Source of the DNA: Astrocystis sublimbata | Lineage: Eukaryota; Ascomycota; Sordariomycetes; Xylariales; Xylariaceae | Direction: 5' to 3' | NCBI GenBank assembly: GCA_022453515.1 | Contig: JAJNNY010000058.1 | Coordinates: 166,122-230,121, forward strand | DNA: 64,000 bases | Shown here: positions 49,223 through 62,213 of the stretch, piece after piece | How positions within the stretch are numbered: position 1 is the first letter of the stretch | How the letters are laid out: each line of letters starts with the position of its first letter | Notes under the pieces: model-generated | Database searches by the model: none | Seen by the model: only the letters and a program-made list of their open reading frames with translations | Told to the model about the DNA's origin: nothing | Made by a program: the position numbers and the translations under genes

Positions 49223-49460
49223 CCAAAATAGATAAAACACTTCTAGGTTCTTATTATAAACTAAACATAAATTTAAATAATGTTTATTATTTAATTACTA
49301 CTTATTTATAATATAACTATTCTTTGATTACTATATGTTAATAAACATAATATAATCAAAGAATAGTTATATTATAAATAAGTAGTAATTAAATAATAAA
49401 CATTATTTAAATTTATGTTTAGTTTATAATAAGAACCTAGAAGTGTTTTATCTATTTTGG
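49223..49460. repeat. A/T-rich repeat relic spanning the palindrome centre
   Basis: Both ends carry the 30-bp AAGAACCTAGAAGTG... TCTATTTTG motif (49223-49252 inverted, 49431-49460 direct), with A/T-only DNA between them. The motif ends at the sharp change to G/C-normal sequence. It is RIP-like relative to the 11776-11805 copy. Confidence 0.6.
49331..49352. repeat. Palindrome centre (imperfect 22-bp hairpin)
   Basis: The arms match exactly up to 49330 and from 49353. Inside, TATGTT (49334-49339) still pairs with AACATA (49344-49349) around the loop AATA, with a 3-by-3 mismatch at 49331-49333/49350-49352. So the spacer is effectively 4 nt. The flanking ~100 bp on each side is nearly pure A/T and belongs to the repeat relic also found near 11.7 kb. 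Confidence 0.9.
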
Positions 49461-50237
49461 GTGGCACCTCGGGCGCGATCTTTGAGAATATGCGATGACC
49501 CAACATTGGTAAAAGGCAACGATTAACCGCAATTCACTGCAGCAGCATCATATCGAGTGCAGGGATTGGCCATTGGCCATCAAAGCTTGCCGAGGGCGTA
49601 TCGGGCGTGCCCGGACCTGATCTATAATCCCAGAAACAGCAATCAAGCTCGTGCTTAAAGAGAATCGATCACCAAACTTTTACGTACTCGAGACAAGTGG
49701 TCATTTCAAGCTAAGCCCTACGGCCCGCCCCATTGGGTCTGGGTCGACAGCATTGCCGAATGAGGCTCAAGGCGTGACATTCTCCGAGCTTGGACAATGG
49801 TCGATAAGATATGAGCTTGTAGGAGTTGTCATCAAAAGATTGCTTGCTTCTGTTGCAATTCTCCCGTGATGTACACGACGTTGCTTGAATGAGCCCACCT
49901 TGCCCATCCCCGGCATTTCCAGTGGAGCTGAGACTCGACTCGCCAAGAGTCGATTTGATCGAGCAATGAGCAATTCCGATCGAGCTACCCACCTCTCATT
50001 GGTGAAAGATAAGCCAACAGGCTACCGTGCCTAGCTTGTCCCACCATCATCACAGGCGTCAGCTAAGATACGTTCCCGTTCTGCGATTTCCGACCCGGAA
50101 AGTCATATTCATGTGTATTACTTGTCTCGCTTGTCACGACTCATGCGCGCATAGCGTCAGCACCCTCCTTCCACTTAGTTTCCAACTTGAGAGGACTGGG
50201 AGTTATTGTCACAGGTTGAAACAATGACAACATCACC

Positions 50238-50277
50238 GCTCGCCTCGTCCCCAGTTAACTTTCCTCTCGAGGCGAGC
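50238..50277. repeat. Short perfect inverted repeat (right arm copy)
   Basis: Mirror copy of the 10-bp-stem hairpin at 48406-48445. Confidence 0.5.
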
Positions 50278-52255
50278 AGGTCCTGTTACCATTCAAAATC
50301 CCAATGGTCTGCTTGCGCCCAAAGGAGATAGGGATGGTTCTCCCCGGGGCCGGGTGAGAGCAAATTTTCCGTCAGGGCGAACAAAACGAGCTGTCAGTTT
50401 TGGCTGCGCAAATGAGTAGAACCATTAGTGAGATGCCAACCTCGCCAACTTCGAAGGCTGTAACTGTAATTATCCTTGCCACTCATGCACCCAGTCCAGC
50501 CAGTCAACCCGACTTGGGTAGGAGCGGCAACTAGCTGACACCCCCTCAGTCTCAACGTGGGGAGATTCACTCCAACTGGAGAAAGTGGCATAGAACATGC
50601 ATAGAACATCCAGCGAGTCTGACAACAGAGATGACGGCATGCTTCTCGGTGCCATGCAGGCACCACCCTCGCCACCCACACTTCAAGGCTAGACTGTATG
50701 CAGAACAGACCCCGAACTAGGTAGGTAGGTATTGTGTCGAGGCACAGCCATTGGCAGCATATGGACTGGAACCTTGGTGGGTGTAACGCTGAAATTGAGG
50801 CTGCGTAGCTGGACCTTGAGGTTTCGTTGCGCTTAACAAACAGCATTGAAGTTGCGCGAACAACGAACAAGACGTTACCTAGTCTTGGTGTGTATAAATA
50901 TACACACAAAGATAGGAAATGTCCGGGACCAGTGGCTCAGCATCTGATTCGTTCATAGCAAGCTATTGCAAATGGAAATGAGACGACGGAGCAATCTATT
51001 TCGTAACAAATACTGAGCATCCCTGTCATTCAAGAGGGCTCGAGCTTTGCCGAGCTTCAAGGGTCCTCGGTCATTTTGGTAGTCTTGATGTCTCTGTAAA
51101 TTCGCACATGAGCCTCGGTCATGAATGATAATTGTAGCTAGGCACGGGCTGCGCCGATTTCCAAAGGATCTGCTGTATGTTAATGGGAAGAATTGAACGC
51201 TGAAGCTAGACCTGCATGGCGATAAGTTCCCCAGGAAACAATGCAAGATTTGCGTCATAGGCAGTACCTAGGTACCTAGGTACTGGAGGACAGCAGGACA
51301 GAGGGCTCCGAGGATCGCGTACCAGCCCAGCCAGCCGACGGCTACGTGTGGGGCCTTTCCTGCAGCCACAGAGCACCCCACAACAATCACCCAGCCGTGC
51401 CAGCGCCCACCTAGCACCAAGGCTTTCTGTCTTTCTAGACCATCCATCTTCGGACCACCCTCTAATTCCTCGCTATCGTCACCACAGATCGTTTCAGCTA
51501 GACACCTGGATACTTACAGCACAAGCTATCGCCGATAGGCGCGAGCGACAGCCATGACATGATGGCCAGTGGTAATAGGTTGCTGTTGGAGATCCTCCCG
51601 TCCTTGAAGACATATGTACCTGCCTACCATAGATCCAACCTTCGGAGCCCTGCTCGGAGCCCAGGGCGCTGGAATACAGCATTCGTTCCCCTTCGTCCGT
51701 CCCTCTTCTATCCCTCTCCGGCTGGTCAGCCCGATGCTCGCTCCCAGGACAGAGCACACACACACATATACGTGCTTCTGCAGAAGCCTGCAGTACGCAT
51801 CTGCATACGCATAGAAACCAATGTCAAATATCAAGGGTCAGGATTCTTGTGCTCATCCTACCTGGCATGCTGGTCCAGCGAAAGCTCGCTTCCCAATGAG
51901 ATCTTCGGGGGAAAGTCCGCACCTAGGCGGAAGGCTGAGGATGATATCGCTCCCCAGGAACCAACAGCCAAGGTTATGGATTCCAGCGCAACGCCACGGC
52001 TATGCCCAACCATGCCACCAAAACGCTCGTCGTTTATAATATAATTACTTTTGTCGGGCTCAGGCGAGGCTACAACCCGTACGGTGGAATGACTCTCTCG
52101 CTGCTTATGCGTCCTTTCGTCTAGTGCAGCCAGCACATGGGCAGGACATGGGGGTCTCCATCGGTTCCAACTCTCTGGCCCGATATCCCATGTCCCATGT
52201 CTCGCGCGGGACTTGCATTGTGCTAACAATGAGCTAGGGTTCTGCTAGTGGCACT

Positions 52256-52466
52256 CTTATCTTGCCCCGTCTGATTGGCCGAGACTGTTCGATGTCTAGC
52301 TGTTGAAGATCCCCAAATCGGGATCCTGTCGTGTGTTTGCGTGTGTGAGAGGCACAAGGAAACGCTGTGAGTACATACAGTACCGTACATAGTGCAGCTT
52401 AAGGTTACGTTAGTCTACTGCGAAGAGCTGGCGCGCCGAACAGGGTCCCGATTTCTTCCTATATAG
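52256..52466 (+). promoter_or_regulatory. GATA site and TATA-like box upstream of ammonium transporter (right arm)
   Basis: CTTATC (52256-52261, a reverse GATAAG) and TATATAG (52460-52466) precede the ATG at 52743 by about 480 and 280 bp. The region after the TATA-like box is C/T-rich, as fungal leaders often are. Confidence 0.3.
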
Positions 52467-52742
52467 AGAGTATGGACTTCCGCATCGGCGCTCGCTCACA
52501 TGTTAATGTTTTCCCTTCCCCTTCAAGAATTCCCGTCCTACAAGCAATATACCCAGCCTTTGAAGTATTCAATTTTTTTCTTTTCAATCATTGCTTCAAT
52601 CTTGTCTACAGCGCCCTCCCAATCGAGAACCGAAAACCTGCCGCCGTCTCACGTTCTTACTGTCCCTTCCACGATCAGCCTCTGATTTGACAGAAATCAA
52701 CGGCATCGTGAACTTTCTATTCTTGTTTTTCGCGCCAGCGCC

Positions 52743-54594
52743 ATGTCGTGGCGCCCTTCGTACTCGTGGACGGGGGCCCCCGTTGAGTTCAATGGCACCA
52801 ACCAGGAGACTGGAGGTGACTCCAGTATGTGACATCTCCCATCAACTTTAATAGCGACACTGGATACATGACAACCGAAGAGCAAATACCAAGAAGAAGC
52901 CAGTGGCTAACTGATACACCATATTTTGCACAGACACCGAAAACCTGAACCAATGGTACCAATCAGGAGACCAAGCCTTCATTATCATTTCAGCATGCAT
53001 GGTTTTAGTGATGGTACCGGGTATCGCCTTCCTGTACTCGGGACTATCACGTAGAAAGTCGGCCTTGTCCCTCATTTGGGTTGTCATGATGTCGTTCTCA
53101 GTGGTCATTTTCCAATGGTACTTTTGGGGCTATTCCCTCGCCTTCAGCACTACGGGCAAGAGCGGGTTTATCGGCGACTTACATCATTTTGGCCTCACCA
53201 ACACATTAGCGGTGCCGTCCCCCGGATCACCTCTTATCCCCGAGCTCCTATACTCCTTCTATCAGGTAAGCATACCATTCTCGCCACATCCATAATATAC
53301 GAAACAAACAGCTGATGAAGAATGACAGATGATGTTCTGTGGTGTCACCGCGGCTCTCGTAATCGGTGCGGTCGCTGAGCGCGGTCGCGTGCTCCCTGCC
53401 ATGATCTTCGTTTTCTTCTGGGCCACTATCGTCTACTGCCCCCTCGCGTGCTGGATCTGGAATATCAATGGATGGGCCTTCAACTATGGTGTGCTCGACT
53501 ATGCAGGAGGTGGTCCGGTTGAGATCGGTTCCGGTATGTCGGCGCTCGCATACTCATGGGTCCTCGGCCGCCGTCATGAGAAGATGATGCTCAACTTCCG
53601 GCCCCACAACGTTTCCCTCGTCACCCTCGGAACGATCCTGCTTTGGTTCGGATGGCTGGGATTCAACGGAGGTTCTGCCTTCGGTGCAAACTTGCGTGCC
53701 ACTATTGCCTGCTGGAACTCTTGCCTTACGGCTATGTTCGCTGCCATGACCTGGTGTCTACTCGATTTCCGCCTTGCAAAGAAGTGGTCTATGGTCGGCT
53801 GGTGCTCGGGTACTATCTCTGGTCTTGTCGCAGCTACACCGGCGTCAGGTTTCATCCCTCCGTGGGCCTCTATCATCTTGGGTGTTGTGACCGGCATCTG
53901 CTGCAACTTTGCCACCAAAGGTAAGACCAAGCTCGCCCTCCAATTCTAGAAAGTCTACCATCTAACAATTCTCTCTTTAGTCAAATTTCTTGTCGGTATC
54001 GACGATTCCCTTGACGTGTTCGCGGAACACGCAGTCGGCGGCATTGTAGGACTCATCTTCAACGCTCTCTTCGGTGCCACTTATATCATTGGCTTGGATG
54101 GCGTGAACAATGGCGTCTTCCCTGGTGGCTGGTTAAACCACAACTACAAACAGCTGTACATTCAAATCGCGTACATCGTCGCCACATGTGCCTACTCGTT
54201 CGTCGTGTCTGCAATCATCGCGAAGCTGATCGACTTGGTGCCCGGTCTGCATCTCCGCGCCTCGGAAGAAGCAGAGCTTATGGGTATGGATGATGACCAG
54301 CTCGGCGAGTTCGCGTATGACTACGTCGAAGTGCGTCGTGATTTCCTTGCCTGGACCCCGGTCAAGGAGGAGCCCATTGCCGACGGTCACCGCTTTGTGC
54401 CTCAGCACGGCATTGAAGAGCATCAGAATTTGGCCAACACCAACGGCATGTCGCCGCCGAGCTCCTCGCGACTTATGGAGGAGCAGGAGAAAATAGGAGC
54501 GTCTGCTCGGGCCCCAGCTAAGGAGGCGGCCGCCGAGAGTGCCGCCGAGAGCACTGGGAACTCACTACCGGTGTCGAGAGGCTCAACAAAATAA
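52743..54594 (+). CDS. Ammonium transporter, Amt/Mep family (right-arm copy)
   Basis: Exons 52743-52824, 52934-53265, 53329-53920 and 53981-54594 give the same 539-residue protein as the left-arm copy, including Glu203 in place of the first pore His and His352 at the second. Donors GTATGT, GTAAGC and GTAAGA and all acceptors are identical. If the palindrome is an assembly artefact this gene does not exist as a second locus. Confidence 0.93.
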
Positions 54595-55137
54595 GGAACT
54601 AGATGATGTTCGCTAGATCTTTCACTTGTCTGGTTTACTTGAGATATCCCTGATTTTTTGTACTTGGTTTTCTATGTATATTGTATGGCTGGAACATATG
54701 TCTAAGTCTATTTATCTCAGTCCAAGTGCTGGCGGGACCATACACAGCATTATTTGCAAAAGAAGGGGTCTCTATCCCTACACACAATAATACCCAATTA
54801 TTCTTACTTGACGTCTTCGCGAGACGGAAACTTGGATGATTCCACCGTATTGGAACAACAGTTTTACTCGCGATGTGAAGGTACATTTGCTTGGACAACT
54901 CGGAGGCGGGTAACTCTCATTCCCTCCACAAATACAGTGTGGGACTGCGACTTCGGACGAGATGCTCACGCATTGAGTCTCTTCTAAGCTATCTGAGGTT
55001 ATATACAGCTAGCATCTGATATGTTACGGCAGGGCTGAATCAAGGGTTTTTGGGTAAATGGCTCATTACCACAATCCTAGCACAAGCCTGTCATTCAGCT
55101 TATGTGCAAACACCGATGGACACGGGGTAATACACAC
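54595..55137. other. Convergent 3' spacer (right arm)
   Basis: Mirror of 43548-44090; nothing seen. Confidence 0.55.
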
Positions 55138-57079
55138 CTACCACGAGAGAATCACTGCCAGAATAGTAACCAACGCCACGCCAGACTCCCACCACAATCG
55201 TTGTGCCTCGCTGGTTGGAGCAGGTGTCGAAGAAGGGCGAGTATGCACATTGCCGCTTTCGCTTCAATGTCAGCTCATCTAATACGGCGTATCTGTGTCA
55301 ACACAATGATACAGAGGAATAGACTCACCCGCAGCTCCAGCTTTGCGCGTCGTTGATGTCACCCTCGCCGTCCCACCTTGCCATCTCTGGGTAGGGACAA
55401 ATCGGTCGCTGTTTGAGCACTCCTGACGTGATGTTCGTGGGCTCGTTCCAGGTCGTAGCCACGATTTGGTCGACTGTAACATTCTTCTCCACCCAATCTA
55501 TAAGCGCGAGGAGGATGTCGTGCTTCGCATCTTTGAACCCGGGCACAGACCACGTATCATTGCCCATGGTGCTCGCCTGAGATGAGCCGCCGAAGGCCCA
55601 CGGTGCGTCTTTTTCAGAAGCGAGATGTCAGCATTTGTGGCAAACGTGAATCGTGTGCATGCATGCCACACTGCACACTGCATGCTGTATTTGGAAAATC
55701 AACTCACCCACTGGCGTGTTATAGCAGTGTTGCATTCCGGGGACCTGGAAATACTTGAAAAAATCGCGAGTCGCGGTCAGGTTGCCCCCCATCTTGTCCA
55801 CCACACGATTGTAATACAAGTTCGAGCCCGTGAATGGCACAAGTCCGTCTGCCGCGCCATGGTACATGAGCATCTTACCTCCGCGGTCCCGGAAGTCGGC
55901 GAGGTCGTATTTGTCGGCCGTGGGATTTCCGGGATCTGTGCGCTGCGCCAGCAACGCCACGGACTCGTTGAAGTCTTGGAAGGCAAAGGATGCGTTGTCG
56001 AGCACGAAATACCGCGCGTAGTTGATGCCGTAGCCGGACGACTCCGAGTAGTTCAGCACCGTGTACATCTGCGCCTCGGAACCCGGCGACAGCCCCGTGT
56101 ACAGGAGCTCGCCGCTCGAGCTCTTCCAGTCGCTGTACACGTTTTTCAGCGTCTGCGCCTGCGCCTCCGTGACGCAGGCCGATTGGTTCGCGCCGGGCTT
56201 GTCGCACAGCAGCTTCCCGAGGTCCACGTCGCAGAGCCCTGGGAGACTGACGATGCCGTCCGCAGCACCGTCAATGTCATCGCACTGCTTGAGGATCTCG
56301 GTGCCGAGTTCGGGCAGGAGTTCCCAGGGGATGTGCTTGGGCTCGTCCTCGGGCCAGTTGTATGTCGCGACTTGGATCGCCCACATGTTCAAGTGGCTGG
56401 TGTACCATGCCGGGCTGCCCACCAAGACGCCGTCAAAGCTGTCGGGGAATTTCTGTATCTCCTTGAGACCCTGGCGGCCGCCGGTCGAGCAGCCGCTGTA
56501 ATACGAGTAGGAGGACGGATGCCCATAGTGCGCTTCCGTGATCAGCTTCCCGATCGTCACGGATCCGTGGATCGCGCGCCAGCCCCAGTCGATCTTCGAT
56601 CCGGGATTGTCGAGGGCCCAGGCCACGTCCGTGGACTTGGAATTGTGGCCCGTGTCCGTCGAGGTCACCGCGAAGCCGTACTGGGCCCCGGCTCCCATGT
56701 CGATCCAGTTGATGCCACCTCCAAAGCCGCCATTACCAGTCGCCAGGAACCTGTTGTTCCACTCCACGGGGAGGAAGATGCCGACTCGGTATGACGAGAT
56801 GTTGGAGCTCGTCACCTCGACTGTCACAGCACATAGCGCCGGTAGATTGGTGGGCTGGATGGGATAGTTGAGATCGTCTTCTTCTCCATCGCCGTACGTA
56901 CTACCCGCCTCTACAGCCTCGATCCGCTGGATCTTCGCGTTGGCTGGTAGGACCTTGGCCAATGCCGTTGCGTTGCAGCCAGCGCCTTTCTGTCCTCCGT
57001 CATGAATGGACGACGCGGCCGTCGCTACTAACGTAGCAAGGCCAATCGCTGCCAGCTTTCCCAAGCAGTATGAACGCAT
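55138..57079 (-). CDS. Tannase/feruloyl esterase with C-terminal anchor (right-arm copy)
   Basis: Exons 57079-55708, 55608-55329 and 55261-55138. The 591-residue product is identical to the left-arm copy: signal peptide, Cys197-Ser198 / Asp411 / His451-Cys452, and hydrophobic C-terminus from exon 3. The same doubt about locus duplication applies. Confidence 0.9.
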
Positions 57080-57767
57080 CTTTTTTAATCAACCTGAGGG
57101 AGGGCCTTGTGCGCTTTTTACTGGCCTGGTGGTGTGCGGAGTGGCGGTCACCACGATTGGGAGCTCCCTTGCTCTTATGCTACTCCAGATATCACTTACA
57201 CAACTCATTCGCCGACACACGCACACAACACTCTTACACAACCGGCGCCCTGGCTTCTTTGTGTGCGACCGCGCAAAGTAACGCATGATTCCCATTTCAA
57301 ATTGGCAGACCGGAACGAACCGTGAATACGGCTGGTGATTTGGGTAGACAATCTAGCTCCGCGGCCGCCATGATAGGTCGTCCGGGACGATCATTGGATA
57401 CCAACATATTATTTCCCCGGTGGCGTCGCAACGCGGGGTACGACGATCTACCGACGAGTTCACATCGTCGAAACACACCTTTGTCTAGTTATGATCTAGG
57501 CCGCAGGTCTATCAGGAGCTGGTCGACCAAAATCTGGGGTACAAAGAACTGCTACCCCCTAGGTACGGACTGCAGATCTCCAGATCTTCCCAATGCGGCG
57601 TTGTGACGGCGTCACGATAGACGCCATTTTCATCGGCGAGCAATAGGACCGAACTCAAACTGACAAATCTGGAAATTAAAGAATTTGACTACGTCATTCT
57701 ACCTATCAGTTGTCCTGGTATCCTATCACGCATATTAAACAGATATGAAAGCTCTGGCTAGAACCCT
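57080..57767. other. Spacer between tannase and MFS genes (right arm)
   Basis: Mirror of 40918-41605; nothing seen beyond promoter and 3' UTR. Confidence 0.55.
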
Positions 57768-59491
57768 TTACAGTGCGTATAATCTAGGCGTGGTGCCCTC
57801 GGGTGCGGCCCTGACGGCCTGCTTGTTCTTCCGACCGTAGAATACCCTCAGGCACAAGGCACCGATGGTGACAAAGAACAACATGGCAGCGTTAACGCCA
57901 TGCCCCGTCGGATATCCCCGTTTAGCCTCTTCGGTCTTGTAGATCCAGACGCCAGGCATCTGGCCCAACCCCGCACCAATGCTGACATTGAGCGCGACGG
58001 CCAGCCCAATCGAACCCGTGCTCCACATGTTAGAGGTCAGCCACCCCAGCATGGGCGGGATGCATGCAAATGCACCCGATGTGCCAACAATCAGGGTGCC
58101 GTATCGGCTCGCGTACGCGGTTGGCGGCAAGAGCGCGGATGCTAGGAAGCCTGCTGCGCCAATTGCTGCGAGCCCGGCGCAATGGACGCCACGGGCATTG
58201 AAGTGGTCCGCAGACCATGAGTTGAGGATTGATACGACTGCTATCGTCAGCTACAGTTGCCTTTGTATGCGTGCATGAGAATCGAGACAGACGTACCATA
58301 GGCGATAGCCCAAGGGGGCACCGTCAGCAATTGGGCGTGGAGATCCTTGTATCCCAGCCCGGACACAATCGAAGGCGTGAAGAGGGATAGCGAGCTGAAG
58401 GGGAGCGAAACAGCGAAATAGATGGCATAGTGCCCATACAGCCTCCAGTCGGTCAGGGTTTCTCTGACATCACTCCAAGTGAGAGCGGACTCTGATCCTT
58501 TGGCACCCTCAATGGCCAGGCGCTGTGCTGCAAGCTCCTTCTCGCCCTCGGAGAGCCATGCAGCACTTTCCGGGTAGTCGGGGAGGATAAACCAGACGAA
58601 TAATGACGACAGGACTGATGGAATGCCTTCGAGGATGAAAAGCCAGCGCCAGCCGGAGAGCCCATGGACCTGGTTGATGTTACCAACACCGTAAGCGATT
58701 GCTCCGCCGAAAGCACCTGCCAGCGTCGCGCTGGATAGAATGAAAGCGACCCGGACGCTGCGTTCATCTGTCCTGTACTGTGATCGTATGAATAACGTCA
58801 GTTTACATGTCTTGAAATCATAAAAAGATTCCAGTAATGACATCTAGCATCTAGACTGCTCGTGGCGCGTAACAGTAACTTACCCAGAACGTCAAGTAGT
58901 AGACGAGACCTGGAAAGAGGCCACTGCCATGATTAAGTCAGCAAACTGCATTCCTCGCAAAGCCAAAACATCTCGAAGCAAGACACGAAGAACTCACGCT
59001 TCGAACACGCCTAGTAGAAACCGTACTCCAGTGATTTGAGGGTAGCTACGAACACCGCCAAGTCCAATGGTTATAAGACCCCAAGACCCCATCAAAAAGG
59101 CCAGCCATCTCGACGGCCGGAACTTTTTAAGTAGAATATTGGAAGGCACCTCGAATAGAAAATAGCCGACGAGGAAGATCATCAGGGCTATGGTGAACTG
59201 GAAATCGGTGGTGTGCGTCTCCGTCATCATGTCATTCTTCGTATTTGCGTTAAGAACCCTCGCGTTGCCGATGTTCGACCGGTCGAGGTACGCGAGGAAG
59301 TAGATGGTCGCGCTCAGAGGGATGATACGCTTGTCCTGGCGTCGGAGCAGCGCTCTCACTTCTTTAGGTGAGGCGAGGACGGCAGGAGTAGCTGGCTCGC
59401 CTTTGACAGCATGCTGTCCCTCATGCTCCTCGAATTGCTGCTGCTGCTGCTTGTGCCCCTCTACGTCGACGCCTATCTCTTTTTCTGTCAT
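57768..59491 (-). CDS. MFS transporter, ACS/Dal5 family (right-arm copy)
   Basis: Exons 59491-58998, 58923-58884, 58777-58297 and 58237-57768 encode the same 494-residue transporter as the left-arm copy, with YLDRSNIGNAR in the first span and the loop motif SGWRWLFILEGIPS. Confidence 0.92.
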
Positions 59492-61682
59492 GATGGAGTG
59501 CGAGGCAATTGCGATTCAGTGACTATCGTCGCTGCGAGTCTCAGATTTCGGGCTGATTCTGCTTTGTGAGAAACTTAGGTCGACTTCCTAGTCTGGCCAA
59601 CCCCTGCCGCGGTTCATGCGCGTGGAAAGTTAGAACAGCCGTACTGCAGGCTTGATCAAGTCGGTTATGGTTATGACTGTAAGCGTTGCCCGCCATCTTG
59701 ATTCACCGCCGCGTTGCGGTTCTTTGGTACGGTGGTCTCGTTGGCTTGTCCGAACCCCTGTGGGCCCTGCATACTGTCGCAACAACCCTCCAGGGAGTCG
59801 AAGAGGCATCCAATCATGTCATACTGTCCGATTGGTGACACAGATTGTCGGATGCGGGGAAAGGCCGTGATTTGGTGAGCCGGGGCAGGATCCGGGCAGT
59901 TTCTTGGGGAAATTGGAAGCTGAAAACGCCTCTTTTGTCTGTGAGTGGCAGGGGTGCAGAAATTGTGCTTACTCGATCTGCCTCGAGCCTGAAATATAAG
60001 GTTCTCGGCATTTGGAATAGGTACTTAGTATGAAAAGGCAATAAGACGTGAGGTAGGTTACATATCAGTAGTGACGAGAGTGGTTGCCCATGGGCGAATT
60101 GTAGGTACCAATATAGAATGTACCTCAGGTAGTGACGGCCAATTGCTGTCGTCACCTGTGGGCAGTCGAGGCAGGCAGTCAACTTCGTCGCGTCATTTCG
60201 CGCTAGTCTTTCTCTCATTCTCGACCGCGACGGCTATCGCGACCGAGCATTGCAACACCTGGTTCCTTCCACTTGCTCCCCGATCATCCTACTTGTGGTG
60301 AATACGATGCAAGCAGCTCACGGTTTGAATAACGGGTGGCAGTTATAGGTACCTAGGTCGTAGCCATTCTGGTTCCCAAAGAATAGAATGGCCATCAATG
60401 CTGTGAAGTGATGAACATTTGGCGTACAAGAAGTTAAAAGTCCTATGGATCTTGAAACCAACCTAGTAAGTACAACACAATTTATCATTGATTGATATCA
60501 CCACTTCAAGTACAGTCCAAGTGCCTACCTAGGTAGGTACCTACTTATAGTACATTAAGTAGGCAGCATGTTAGGTAGGTAGAGACCACTACGGTGGCCC
60601 ATTGCTATATCTCTAAATCTGTGCCAGATCCCCCATAATTTTAGTACGTCTACCCTAGGGTGTAGGAATATATGAGTGAAGGTGTCTGTGTAGGTGCCTA
60701 CCTACCCTACGCTACAGTCCACGGGCTCCCTGCGTAGGTAATTCCTAGCCCGCGTAGCTCATACAGGCCCACTCTTTTAGGCCACGCCACAGCCTACGCC
60801 ACAGCCTACGCCGGAGTACATGCCAAGCCAATGCCAAGCCCGCCGCGCTAGGCAGTCACCTACACAAACCACATACGACGCGTATATGTACCTATGTACC
60901 TACTTAGTACCCATATAGTACGCCTACGAAATAGAAAGCGCGCATGCGAAATAGGAGCTGCGTAGGCATACGTTAATCGCGTAGGTGTGAGAGGGTGTGA
61001 GAGGGTGTGTGTGAATCAAGAAATTACGGGGGATATGGCACAGATTTAGAGATGCAGCAATGGGCCACCGTAGACCACTTTGACTGGCCGCGGCTGCCTT
61101 CTTTCCTCGTGATCTTGCGCACTGAACACATACACTGTCTTCCTGGCTTCATCTATGAGTCATCGCTGTCTGCAACTGCCTCCAGAGAGACCAAATCCTG
61201 AGGATGCTCAGACGACACCTCGAAGACATGATCACTCGATCACTCATGACATCATGTGCTTTGGTTTGCCTAGGTAGATTCAATGTTTCCCCTGCAGCTC
61301 GTGTACCTACGGACAGGTTCGAGGTTGAGGCATGGCTTCCAAATGTTGCAGGTGGGCATCAGGAGGCTCTTGCCGTTAAGTTGCCTTGCCATACTCGGCA
61401 GCGACGATGCTCCTCCCAACACTGGGCTGCCTCGGGTGTTTAAGTATTTATTCATCGGATGCTGAACTGGAAACCTGGCGACCTTCAACAACAAGAACAA
61501 CAACATAGCCCATCATCCATCATCCATCATCCATCATCACCCTCGCGGACCATCGTGCATCGCCATTCCACCATTCCACCATTCTACTCTCGCATACTCG
61601 TTTTGGAACTCCAAGCCTGCCTTGCTACCGTATTCGAAACATCAAAAGCAATCCAATATCATCACATACTTCCGGATCAAAA
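59492..61682. other. Intergenic region holding the MITE (right arm)
   Basis: Mirror of 37003-39193 with the same inverted-repeat element and TAGGTA motifs; no gene. Confidence 0.55.
60592..61070. mobile_element. MITE-like element (right arm)
   Basis: Mirror copy of the 37615-38093 element, flanked by the same TA dinucleotides (60590-60591 and 61071-61072). It was inserted before the inverted duplication, since position and flanks are shared. Confidence 0.72.
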
Positions 61683-62213
61683 ATGAAGTACTTCACGCTA
61701 CTCGCCTCTCTCCTCCCAGTCGTCACAGCGGCCCCAAGCCCGCCGAAGGTGGAAAATTTTCAGGCATCCGTCAGCAACTTCACCACCGGAACCGTGGGTT
61801 TCGGCAACGGTGCTTGGTGAGTGGCTTCTGCTTCTATGATCACAATCCCGACTACATGATGCCGAAGTGTGTCCGAAAAGGCTGACTCAATTCCCCGAAG
61901 GATGATGTTTAACTTCGTTCTGCCCGACATCGTCAGTGCTCACTGCCAATACTTCAGCTTCAACACGGGCCCGCAGCTACCAGGAGTTGGCCAGAGGGCT
62001 TGCGACAACCCAGCCGTCAGTTGGGCTTTCACTATCCCTTCCTCCAATGAAGGTACGGCTCGCCTTATTGTTAGTTTCGCCCCGCCGCTCGGCGGCGTCA
62101 CCACCGGTTTCTACCAGTGGAGTACAAACACTTTTCCTGTACAGCAAGTCGGCTCTGCGGAACAGGTAATCTACACTGGGCCTGATGCTTTCCCTATGAA
62201 CTTTGCCCCATGA
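61683..62213 (+). CDS. Small secreted protein (right-arm copy)
   Basis: Exons 61683-61816 and 61901-62213 encode the same 148-residue secreted protein as the left-arm copy. The leader (about 61510-61540) carries the CCATCAT microsatellite with the same unit number as the left arm. Confidence 0.72.

Larger units (their letters stand above)
34696..49330 (+). repeat. Left arm of giant palindrome (at least 14.6 kb)
   Basis: Every base pairs with the right arm on the opposite strand: position x matches 98683-x near the centre, 98685-x beyond the CA-repeat difference, 98688-x beyond the 3-bp difference, and 98696-x at the outer end. All genes of the right arm are here in inverted order with identical predicted proteins. 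The true left limit may be further left because the right arm is cut by the window edge. Confidence 0.97.
45943..49330. other. Inner spacer of left arm, no convincing gene
   Basis: Ammonium-transporter promoter followed by ~3 kb without a supported gene, ending in the A/T-rich relic at the palindrome centre. The longest frame (47774-48289) is a Cys/Trp-rich random-looking peptide. TACCTAGGTACCTAGGTA occurs at about 47401-47419. Confidence 0.55.
49353..52742. other. Inner spacer of right arm
   Basis: Mirror of 45943-49330: no supported gene; contains the ammonium-transporter promoter at its right end and the (CA)6 tract at 51755-51766. Confidence 0.55.
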
